Source: Leifsonia aquatica H1aii (lineage in GTDB: Bacteria > Actinomycetota > Actinomycetes > Actinomycetales > Microbacteriaceae). Taken from it: a stretch of 64,000 bases of DNA. The stretch lies in NCBI RefSeq assembly GCF_000633535.1, contig NZ_AYMR01000008.1, positions 1 through 64,000 of the forward strand. Direction: 5' to 3'. Of the stretch, positions 58,652 through 64,000 are shown piece by piece. The number at the start of each line of letters is the position of its first letter. The first letter of the stretch is position 1. The position numbers were made by a program, and so were the translations under genes. The notes below the pieces were generated by a model. It had not been told where the DNA came from. It did no database searches and saw nothing but the letters and a program-made list of their open reading frames with translations.

Positions 58652-59757
58652 TTGCCCGGCCAGACGAGAGTGCCGTCCTTGTAGAGGCCGGCGACCAGCT
58701 CGGGGTCCATCATCGTGCCGATGGCGGGCAGCTGCTTCACGTCGCCGTACTTCTTGACGAGCGCGTACTCCGGCTTCCACTCCGCTTCGGTCTGCACACC
58801 GGGGGCGCCCGCCGTGGAGTTCTCGACCCACGACGACTCGACCGCCCAGGTGCGGGCCTGCTGGTCGGCGGGGAACGCCGAGCCCTGGTTGTTGTCGGCC
58901 GCGAGCTTCGAGATCATCTCGACGCACTTGTCCTTGTTCGCGAGACAGTACTCGACCGCTTTGAGGTCGGCGCGCATGAAGTCGGCGACGACCTCGCGGT
59001 TCTTCTTGAGGAAGGCCGAGTTCGCCTCCATCACGTTGTAGGTGCCCTTCACGCCGTAGTCCTCGGGGAGGAATTCGGTGAACGGCAGCCCGGCCGCGCG
59101 CAGCTTCTCCGGCTGGTTGGAGGCGTAGCCCACGATCGCGTCGACCTGGCCGCGGGTGACGACCGTCGGGTCGTAGTTGGTCATCTTGACCAGCTCGACC
59201 TTCGAGACGTCGACGCCGGCGTCGTCCAGCATCGCGGAGGCGATGGGCGTGAGGTTGATGAAGTAGCCGAGCTTCTTGCCCTCGAGGTCCTTGAGCGATT
59301 TCACGTTCTCGTTCGCGAAGATCGAGAACGGCGAGGTGGTGCCGTAGGTGGCGATGGCCGTCAGGTTCTTGCTGTTCGCGGCGGCGAGCATCACATCGGA
59401 GGCGGAGCCGAGCGCGGTGAACTGCGCCTGCCCGCTCGCGACGAGCTGCTGGCCGTTCGCGCCGGAGGCGTTGATCTCGACATCGAGGCAGAGGGCCTTG
59501 AAGTAGCCGAGCTCCTTGGCGAGGAACACGTCCATCTGCCCGGCGCTGGCCGAGTAGCCGTAGCCGGAGATGTAGGTGATCGGACCGGCCGCGCGATTGC
59601 GGTCGCAGGACGCCTTGTCGATGAGCACGCCGGCGTCGTCGGTCGACGCGGGGCTGCCCGTGTTCGCGGCGCAGCCGGAGAGGACGAGGAGCACGGCGGC
59701 GAGGCCGGCGACACCGGCGGCCAGACGCCGCGTGCTCGAGTGAAGGTGTGTGGTCAC
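58648..59757 (-). CDS. NMT1/ThiY-type substrate-binding lipoprotein (riboflavin candidate)
   Basis: 369 aa from GTG 59757. Lipobox VLLVLSGCAA (Cys about 29). NMT1/THI5-like fold: ITYISGYGYSASAGQMDVFL, AKELGYFKALCLDVEINASG, ANGQQLVASGQAQFTALGSA, LEGKKLGYFINLTPIASAML, KVELVKMTNYDPTVVTRGQV. Family members bind thiamine precursors, nitrate, sulphonates or riboflavin (RibY). First gene of the operon that ends in rcaE-rcaD, so riboflavin is the likely ligand. An AGTCAAGATTGACT palindrome lies 59 bases upstream. Confidence 0.9.
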   Translation of the reverse strand: MTTHLHSSTRRLAAGVAGLAAVLLVLSGCAANTGSPASTDDAGVLIDKASCDRNRAAGPITYISGYGYSASAGQMDVFLAKELGYFKALCLDVEINASGANGQQLVASGQAQFTALGSASDVMLAAANSKNLTAIATYGTTSPFSIFANENVKSLKDLEGKKLGYFINLTPIASAMLDDAGVDVSKVELVKMTNYDPTVVTRGQVDAIVGYASNQPEKLRAAGLPFTEFLPEDYGVKGTYNVMEANSAFLKKNREVVADFMRADLKAVEYCLANKDKCVEMISKLAADNNQGSAFPADQQARTWAVESSWVENSTAGAPGVQTEAEWKPEYALVKKYGDVKQLPAIGTMMDPELVAGLYKDGTLVWPGK

Positions 59758-59815
59758 GGGAACGGGATTCCTTCCTTGCCGGGTCCGTCGTTGGATGGCT
59801 AGGTCAAAGTAACAT

Positions 59816-59829
59816 AGTCAAGATTGACT
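59816..59829. promoter_or_regulatory. PadR operator candidate B (AGTCAAGATTGACT)
   Basis: A perfect 14-bp palindrome (AGTCAA, GA, TTGACT) in the promoter space of the importer-lyase operon. It matches 12 of 14 bases of the site beside padR at 54037. The AT-rich surroundings (TAACATAG) fit a promoter. Confidence 0.6.
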
Positions 59830-59913
59830 GAACAAGGTTGTCGAGGAATCGTTACAAAGGGGCGGGCGGTCTTTTTTCCGGCGTCCGCTGCGCCGGCGAA
59901 TGCCTATCATGCA

Positions 59914-59960
59914 GAGAGCCCCGCCCCTGCTGTTTCGGTCAGCAGGGGCGGGGCCCTCTC
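59914..59960 (-). terminator. Terminator hairpin after the M23 lysin gene
   Basis: A GC-rich stem, CCCCGCCCCTGCTG against CAGCAGGGGCGGGG, extended by GAGAG/CTCTC, with the loop TTTCGGT. It lies just past the stop (59978) of the minus-strand M23 gene. Its loop is the same as in the hairpin at 60792. Confidence 0.75.
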
Positions 59961-59977
59961 GGGCGGCGGGAGTCAGA

Positions 59978-60769
59978 TCAGACGTAGACCCGGTTCGTCG
60001 GGTAGGCCGCCGAGGGCAGAGCCTTCACGCCGTTGCCGAAGAGCAGGTAGCCCGTCAGGGACCCCGGGTCGGCACCGCTGATGGGGCCGGTGAACTCCCA
60101 CATGCCGGACTTGACCGAGTGGTTGTAGATGTCGCGACCGGCCCAGTTGAAGATCGTCGCGCCGGACGCGATGGCCAGCTGGGTCTGCTGCGAGCTGAGC
60201 GGCTGCAGCTTGCCGTCCGGCGCCATCTGGAACGACCACCCTGCGGGGACGTAGCCGGTGTTGACGCTGTCGCTGTTCCTGATGAACATTCCATCCTCCA
60301 AGATGGTGATGCGGGCGGATCCGCCCGGAGTGGTGGGGTCGGTGTCGTTCTTGTGGGCCTGGATGAAAGCCCACGGGTCGATCTTGTTGCCGAGGCCTGC
60401 GTAGGCCGACGGCGAGTCGCTCACGGTGATGTGCAGGTGGGCGCCCTGGCTGTTCGTGCCGGTGTTGCCCACGTATCCGATCACCTGACCGATCGTGACG
60501 GTCTGGCCGACCGCCACGGGTGCTTCCGCATTCAGGTGCAGGTAGGCGTAGTAGTGACCATCGGGCAGCTTCACCGTGACCGTGTTGCCATTGCCCGAGT
60601 GCCACTGCTTGTTCACCACCACTCCGGTCCCGATCGCCTTCGCGGCCGTGCCCGCCGGCACGCCGTTCCAGTCGCTCCCGGTGTGCGGGTACTGTCGCCC
60701 GCCGATGTTGCCGAACGGATCGGCCGAGTCATAGCGCCCGGGTGGCGCCAGCGGTTCCATCAGTTTCAT
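59978..60769 (-). CDS. M23 peptidase, phage endolysin-like
   Basis: 263 aa from ATG 60769 (AAAGGAA upstream). LytM/M23 domain (about 15-135): metal ligands in YPHTGSDWNGVPAGTAAKAI (HxxxD) and GAHLHITVSDSP (HxH), with HYYAYLHLNAEAPVAVGQTV between. It cuts peptide bridges in peptidoglycan. The C-terminal 110 residues (RITILEDGMFIRNSDSVNTG, ATIFNWAGRDIYNHSV) form an unassigned, probably wall-binding, domain. There is no signal peptide, so release depends on a holin, as for phage lysins. Confidence 0.87.
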   Translation of the reverse strand: MKLMEPLAPPGRYDSADPFGNIGGRQYPHTGSDWNGVPAGTAAKAIGTGVVVNKQWHSGNGNTVTVKLPDGHYYAYLHLNAEAPVAVGQTVTIGQVIGYVGNTGTNSQGAHLHITVSDSPSAYAGLGNKIDPWAFIQAHKNDTDPTTPGGSARITILEDGMFIRNSDSVNTGYVPAGWSFQMAPDGKLQPLSSQQTQLAIASGATIFNWAGRDIYNHSVKSGMWEFTGPISGADPGSLTGYLLFGNGVKALPSAAYPTNRVYV

Positions 60770-60791
60770 GCTGTTCCTTTCTCGCTTTGGG

Positions 60792-60828
60792 GCCGCAGCC
60801 CTGGCGTTTCGGTCGCCAGGGCTGCGGC
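60792..60828 (-). terminator. Terminator hairpin after the M15 lysin gene
   Basis: Perfect 15-bp arms GCCGCAGCCCTGGCG (60792-60806) and CGCCAGGGCTGCGGC (60814-60828), loop TTTCGGT. It sits 14 bases downstream of the minus-strand stop at 60843 and 23 bases upstream of the M23 start, so each lysin gene seems to have its own terminator. Confidence 0.8.
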
Positions 60829-60842
60829 GCTGAACGGATCGA

Positions 60843-61544
60843 TCAGATCTCGTTCTGCGTCTTCCGCTTCTGGGCGACCTGGAGCCGCAGGTTCCAGATG
60901 AAGCCGTCCGGCAGCGCGTTGAGGGTCGCGGGCGCGGCGCCGGTGGCGACGAGCGCGTTCACCTCGTCCATCGAAGTCAGCACCGTGAAGGTGCCATCCG
61001 TGGCGGCGAACGCCACCGAGCCGTTCGGGTGCTTGACGAGCTGTCCCATGTCTTCCTCCTGTGTGGGTACGGGTGTCGGGTTCGGGCCGCTACCGGTGTA
61101 GCTGCCGCTGTAGTTGAAATGGATGTAGTCGAATGCTCCGAAGGGGCCACCGAGCTTCTCGAAGCCGAAGTCCCCGCAGTTCGCGAGCACCCAGGCGTAC
61201 TGGTCCTGGGTGAACCGGCTCTGGTCGAAGTCGACCGCCTTGCCCCATCCGTGGTTCGACGTGCCGGGGGTCGTCCCCGTTCCGTTGTTCGCCCAGTAGA
61301 CCTGGCCGGCATACGATCGATACCCCTCGTTGACGGGCAGATATCCGCCCTTCTGCTGGTGGTATCGATCGAGCATGGCGACCAGCGCCTTCGCGCACCC
61401 CGGCTCGAGGTACACGCCCCCGATGGCGCCGTTCGCGGGATTGCTGCTCCAGCTCCAGTACACGACGCCCGGATAGTTGACCAGAGTCATCGCCGTCAGG
61501 GGGATGTTCCCATTGCTGAAACCCCCCCAGGGTCCGTTGACCAT
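60843..61544 (-). CDS. M15 peptidase, phage endolysin-like
   Basis: 233 aa from ATG 61544 behind AAAGGAGG (an in-frame GTG at 61550 is nearer the ribosome site). D-Ala-D-Ala/L-Ala-D-Glu peptidase of the LAS/M15 type: LPVNEGYRSYAGQVYW, SNHGWGKAVDFDQSRF (SxHxxGxAxD zinc ligands), FGAFDYIHFNYSGS (third ligand His). A linker (GSGPNPTPVPTQEED) leads to a C-terminal domain of about 65 residues (LVKHPNGSVAFAATDGTFTV). No signal peptide. It is typical of actinophage lysins. Next to a holin-like gene. Confidence 0.87.
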   Translation of the reverse strand: MVNGPWGGFSNGNIPLTAMTLVNYPGVVYWSWSSNPANGAIGGVYLEPGCAKALVAMLDRYHQQKGGYLPVNEGYRSYAGQVYWANNGTGTTPGTSNHGWGKAVDFDQSRFTQDQYAWVLANCGDFGFEKLGGPFGAFDYIHFNYSGSYTGSGPNPTPVPTQEEDMGQLVKHPNGSVAFAATDGTFTVLTSMDEVNALVATGAAPATLNALPDGFIWNLRLQVAQKRKTQNEI

Positions 61545-61638
61545 CAGCACCTCCTTTCTCTCTTGTTTCTCGTGTCGATCTGCCTGAGATCTCAGGCGAC
61601 CCTCGGACAGGTGTCCGAAGTCTCTGCGCGACGGCCCG

Positions 61639-61923
61639 TCATTCGGCCGGCGGCTCGGTGGGCGGCGCCAGGGCGACGCGCGGGGCGGACCCGAGGCCGA
61701 CTCCCGTCAGCCACGCGTCCACGTCGGGGATCGCCATGATCCGCGCGAGCGCTCCCTGGATGGCCACGGCGACGCCCGCGGCGGCGACGAGCCATTCGGC
61801 GGGCCACTGGTCTGCGACGACACCGATGATGGCGACGATGGTCGGGACGCCGGCGATGACCGCCTGGACGACCGTGCGGACGACGCGCTGATGCGGGGAC
61901 CCGATCGCGGCGTGCCGGTTCAT
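61639..61923 (-). CDS. Holin-like small membrane protein
   Basis: 94 aa from ATG 61923 (ATGA overlap with the upstream gene). Two hydrophobic stretches: about 14-35 (TVVQAVIAGVPTIVAIIGVV) and 39-62 (AEWLVAAAGVAVAIQGALAR), short charged ends, and a C-terminal Pro-rich tail. Size, topology and position beside two signal-less lysins fit a holin. Holins are too diverse for the sequence to confirm this. Confidence 0.6.
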   Translation of the reverse strand: MNRHAAIGSPHQRVVRTVVQAVIAGVPTIVAIIGVVADQWPAEWLVAAAGVAVAIQGALARIMAIPDVDAWLTGVGLGSAPRVALAPPTEPPAE

Positions 61924-62114
61924 GCCGTCCCGCATTCGTGCTCGTCCCAGTCGTCGGGACCCACGTCGACCTCGCACGCGAAGCAGTGCAGCGCCGCGGA
62001 GTCGACGAGGGCGTCCGAGCAGCCCTGCTCCAGCTCCTCGTCGTCCAGGAGGCGGAGCAGTTCGCGGATGGCGTCGATCAGTTCGGGCGGCGGGTGGTGT
62101 GTCCGTGCGGTCAT
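61920..62114 (-). CDS. Small Cys/His protein of the phage-like region
   Basis: 64 aa from ATG 62114; ATG 62120 is closer to the ribosome site GAAGGAA. The N-terminal half is helical and acidic (IDAIRELLRLLDDEELEQGC). The end, LHCFACEVDVGPDDWDEHEC, has CxxC plus His and Cys, a possible zinc knuckle. Stop and next start share ATGA. Function unknown. It is the kind of small gene found in phage lysis or early regions. Confidence 0.5.
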   Translation of the reverse strand: MTARTHHPPPELIDAIRELLRLLDDEELEQGCSDALVDSAALHCFACEVDVGPDDWDEHECGTA

Positions 62115-62217
62115 CGGCATTCTTCCTTCAGGTTCGGTGGGCGCGACGAACACCGCCCCGGTGGGGCGATGGGCGTCGCTCGAGGTGGTGCGCGTGCGGT
62201 GACGCCGCGGGGTGCGC

Positions 62218-62445
62218 TCAGGCGGTGCCGGCCGAGGCGGGATAGGAGATCGCCTCGACCGGCACCCCCAGTCCGTGCGCGAGGCGGCGCAATACCGGCG
62301 GCGATGGTTGGCGGGCACCGTTCTCCAACCGCGAGAGGAAGCTCGGGTCGATTCCGGCACGGGCGGCGAGGTCGCGAGCGGTGATCCCGAGCGCCTGCCG
62401 CAGGATGCGGAGCGTGGTCCCGTTGAGACGTCTCGTCGTTTTCAT
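62218..62445 (-). CDS. XRE-family helix-turn-helix protein
   Basis: 75 aa. Single HTH_3 domain: LRILRQALGITARDLAARAG, IDPSFLSRLENGARQPSPPV, LRRLAHGLGVPVEAISYP. Cro/CI-like. It faces the divergent HTH-ImmA pair across 121 bases of AT-rich sequence with AATTG-type repeats, an arrangement like a phage repressor switch. Confidence 0.87.
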   Translation of the reverse strand: MKTTRRLNGTTLRILRQALGITARDLAARAGIDPSFLSRLENGARQPSPPVLRRLAHGLGVPVEAISYPASAGTA

Positions 62446-62566
62446 ATCGCTAGTTTATGCAACTCTTGCGGAATTCAGCAACATTGTCATCGATATAGTT
62501 TCTGATTCAGCGCGCATATGGCGGGAATTGCTTGCGTAAATTGCCGACAGTTGCCAGAATTGTTCC
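62446..62566. promoter_or_regulatory. AT-rich divergent control region of the phage-like island
   Basis: About 45% GC against 70% around it. It holds repeated GGAATT/GAATTG and TTGC(C/G) words (near 62473, 62522-62535, 62545-62565) between the divergent XRE and HTH-ImmA genes. This looks like a switch region with several operator sites, though no perfect palindrome stands out. Confidence 0.45.
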
Positions 62567-63073
62567 ATGGTCATCGCATGGAACGAGCTCCGCGACGCAC
62601 GGGAACGCCTCCACCTGACACAGGAGGAGCTGGCGTCGCAGCTCGGCGTCTCGACGCGGACGGTGACGAACTGGGAGGCGAACGGTGTAGCGCGCAAAGC
62701 CGAGTACAAGGTCGAGCGCTTCTTCGGCGACGCGCTCGTCCGGGACACCGCCGGCCCCTCCTCCGAGACAGTCGGCACGGCGGACGAGGACCCCGCTCCC
62801 CGCGCGACGGATCTCAGCGGGGTCTCCGACCTGGCGCTCCTCGAGGAGCTGACGCGCCGGGCCGTGGAGCGCGCGCGCATCGGCGTCTCCGTGGGCGACG
62901 GCGTCGGTGCCGGTCTCGGCGCCGGTCTCGGCGGCGTTGTCGGCGCATCCCGCAATACTGATGACCACATCTACGAGGAGTTCGAGGTCAGCTACGAACT
63001 CCCGACGAAGAAGGGTGTGGCCCTCGCCGCCAAGCGGGGAACGCGGAAGGCGGACCAGCCGCACGCGGAATGA
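62567..63073 (+). CDS. HTH regulator paired with ImmA/IrrE peptidase
   Basis: 168 aa. N-terminal XRE-type HTH (about 5-50): LRDARERLHLTQEELASQLG, VSTRTVTNWEANGVARKAEY. The rest is an acidic linker, a helix (LALLEELTRRAVERARIG) and a glycine-rich stretch (GVGAGLGAGLGGVVGASRNT). Its stop overlaps the ImmA start (ATGA). In ICEBs1-like and phage switches ImmA cuts such a repressor to induce the element. Cleavage of this protein is inference. Confidence 0.82.
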   Translation: MVIAWNELRDARERLHLTQEELASQLGVSTRTVTNWEANGVARKAEYKVERFFGDALVRDTAGPSSETVGTADEDPAPRATDLSGVSDLALLEELTRRAVERARIGVSVGDGVGAGLGAGLGGVVGASRNTDDHIYEEFEVSYELPTKKGVALAAKRGTRKADQPHAE

Positions 63074-63522
63074 CGATGACGGGGGACGACATGCGGTTTC
63101 TGGTGGGGATGGCGGCGAGCCTGGGGGTGCGGCTGCACGGCGCGTACCTTCCGGAGGGCGACCTCGGTTACTACTCCCCCGATGAGGACCGCATCTACTT
63201 CGACCTCGCCCTCACCCCGTTCGAGCGGCGCTGCACGATCGCCCACGAGCTCGGGCACGCCTACTACGGCCACCGCACCGACAGCGATCAGAACGAGCGA
63301 CTGGCGGACACGTACGCGGCCGAGCTGCTGATCGACCCGGTCGCCTACGCCGCCGCCGAGCACATCAGCACCGATGTCGAGTTCCTGGCCGACGAGCTGT
63401 GCGTCATCCCTGAGCTGATCGAGCACTACCGCGCCCACTGCCTCCAGCGCCTCGGCGGACGCACCTACAGCACTCACCCGCACGGCCGGTTCAGCAACGC
63501 GCTGGCCCGCCGCATCTCCTGA
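63070..63522 (+). CDS. ImmA/IrrE-family metallopeptidase
   Basis: 150 aa. Zinc motif CTIAHELGHAYYGH (HExxH), followed by NERLADTYAAELLIDPVAYA with the third ligand region (Glu/Asp in the A-D-x-x-A-A-x-L-L helix). DLGYYSPDEDRIYFDLALTP precedes. The family cleaves regulators; the coupled upstream HTH protein is the natural target. The translation is coupled through ATGA. Confidence 0.9.
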   Translation: MTMTGDDMRFLVGMAASLGVRLHGAYLPEGDLGYYSPDEDRIYFDLALTPFERRCTIAHELGHAYYGHRTDSDQNERLADTYAAELLIDPVAYAAAEHISTDVEFLADELCVIPELIEHYRAHCLQRLGGRTYSTHPHGRFSNALARRIS

Positions 63523-63637
63523 GCGCGCCTCGACCGGCCACCGACCGAGCTCGCGAGTGCGCCTTCCCGGTACACGTGCGCGCTGTCGCCGGGGCGCAGT
63601 CGCCCCGTGAGCCAGCATTCGCGATCATTCTGTTAAT

Positions 63638-63657
63638 TAGGTAGGTTGGTCTACCTA
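63638..63657. promoter_or_regulatory. TetR operator (TAGGTAG-N6-CTACCTA)
   Basis: Perfect 7-bp inverted repeats TAGGTAG (63638-63644) and CTACCTA (63651-63657), 12 bases upstream of the ATG of the tetR gene, inside an AT-rich promoter-like stretch (TTAATTAGG). Autorepression is expected. Confidence 0.7.
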
Positions 63658-63668
63658 GGAAGGTGGGC

Positions 63669-64000
63669 ATGATGAGCACGGAGGCGACGAGGGCCGAACC
63701 GGTGCGGAGGAACGGGCGAGCACGAGCGCGCCTCCTCGAGGCGGCGGCGCGCCTCTTCTACGCCGACGGGATCGCCGCGACTGGGATCGACAGCATCACC
63801 GCCGAGGCCGGCGTCGCGAAGATGAGCCTCTACAACAACTTCACCTCCAAGGCGGACCTCGTGGCCGCCTACCTCGACGCACGGCATGAGGAGTGGCTCC
63901 AGCTCTATACGCGCCGCGCCGCCTCCGCCTCAACGCCCGCCGAGGCCATTGATGCCGTGTTCGACGCCTACATCGACCACGCGTCACTCGCGTATCTGCA
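63669..64000 (+). CDS. TetR-family regulator, truncated by the window end
   Basis: At least 110 aa read from ATG 63669 (ATG 63672 also possible; AGGAAGG upstream); the stop is beyond 64000. N-terminal HTH: LLEAAARLFYADGIAATGID, SITAEAGVAKMSLYNNFTSK, ADLVAAYLDARHEEW. The ligand domain has begun (EAIDAVFDAYIDHASLAYL). The adjacent gene is unseen, so the regulon is unknown. A perfect palindrome lies directly upstream. Confidence 0.88.
   Translation, partial: MMSTEATRAEPVRRNGRARARLLEAAARLFYADGIAATGIDSITAEAGVAKMSLYNNFTSKADLVAAYLDARHEEWLQLYTRRAASASTPAEAIDAVFDAYIDHASLAYL

Noticed and set aside
59978-63522. A complete prophage
   Set aside because: No integrase, terminase, portal, capsid or tail gene and no visible attachment repeats. 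It is called a lysis/regulatory remnant.

Overview
The window is about 70% G+C, with dense genes, many 1-, 4- or 8-base overlaps, GTG starts, an IdeR/DtxR-type iron box and Actinobacteria-type LeuA. It looks like a chromosomal segment of a high-GC actinobacterium, most likely Microbacteriaceae (a Leifsonia/Microbacterium relative). The genus is inferred from gene content, not from a marker gene. I saw no rRNA, tRNA, CRISPR array, transposase or integrase.

Layout. 1-4.0 kb: a DUF5666-like membrane protein, a histidine kinase/response regulator pair, and a divergent secreted DUF1996 protein. 4.1-7.2 kb: an unassigned four-gene operon (two coiled-coil proteins, a four-TM protein with a cytoplasmic tail, an OmpA-domain lipoprotein). 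7.2-14.9 kb: mixed housekeeping and hypothetical genes, including a MarR regulator/ABC-2 pair that shares a near-perfect operator. 14.9-24.0 kb: an amino-sugar regulon (ROK kinase, NanE, ABC importer, GntR regulator, DUF4127 protein, DUF4434-type secreted glycosidase candidate) with four matching operator-like palindromes. 24.0-26.0 kb: leuA behind a leucine-rich leader peptide and hairpin. 26.0-28.9 kb: small hypotheticals and a propeller-lectin-like repeat protein. 29.0-36.0 kb: a seven-gene nucleoside/ribose operon (ribokinase-like, LacI, ABC importer, nucleoside hydrolase, TauE exporter) in which LacI has no stop codon before the binding protein. 36.1-39.4 kb: ABC1/UbiB kinase, PadR and AraC regulators. 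39.5-48.0 kb: a seven-gene siderophore-iron operon under an IdeR box, including a heterodimeric ABC transporter whose two subunits have complementary degenerate ATP sites. 48.1-53.0 kb: MsrB/MsrA, a class A beta-lactamase with divergent LysR and a second beta-lactamase-fold hydrolase, and a LysM lipoprotein.

53.1-59.8 kb is the clearest pathway. Riboflavin kinase, flavin reductase, PadR regulator, ribokinase, an NtaA/SnaA/DszA-family flavoenzyme and a complete NMT1-type ABC importer match the riboflavin-degradation (rca) cluster described in Microbacterium. Riboflavin would be imported and cleaved by an FMNH2-dependent lyase into lumichrome and ribose, and the ribose phosphorylated. Two related 14-bp palindromes, one beside padR and one before the importer operon, suggest that the PadR protein controls both arms.

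59.9-63.5 kb is a phage-like lysis/regulatory remnant: M23 and M15 lysins with twin terminators, a holin-like protein, a Cys/His mini-protein, two HTH genes and an ImmA/IrrE peptidase, with no structural or integration genes. The window ends inside a TetR gene. Interspersed palindromes sharing the core CATTCGGCACGAATG occur in intergenic spaces at 8.1, 38.5 and 48.0 kb.
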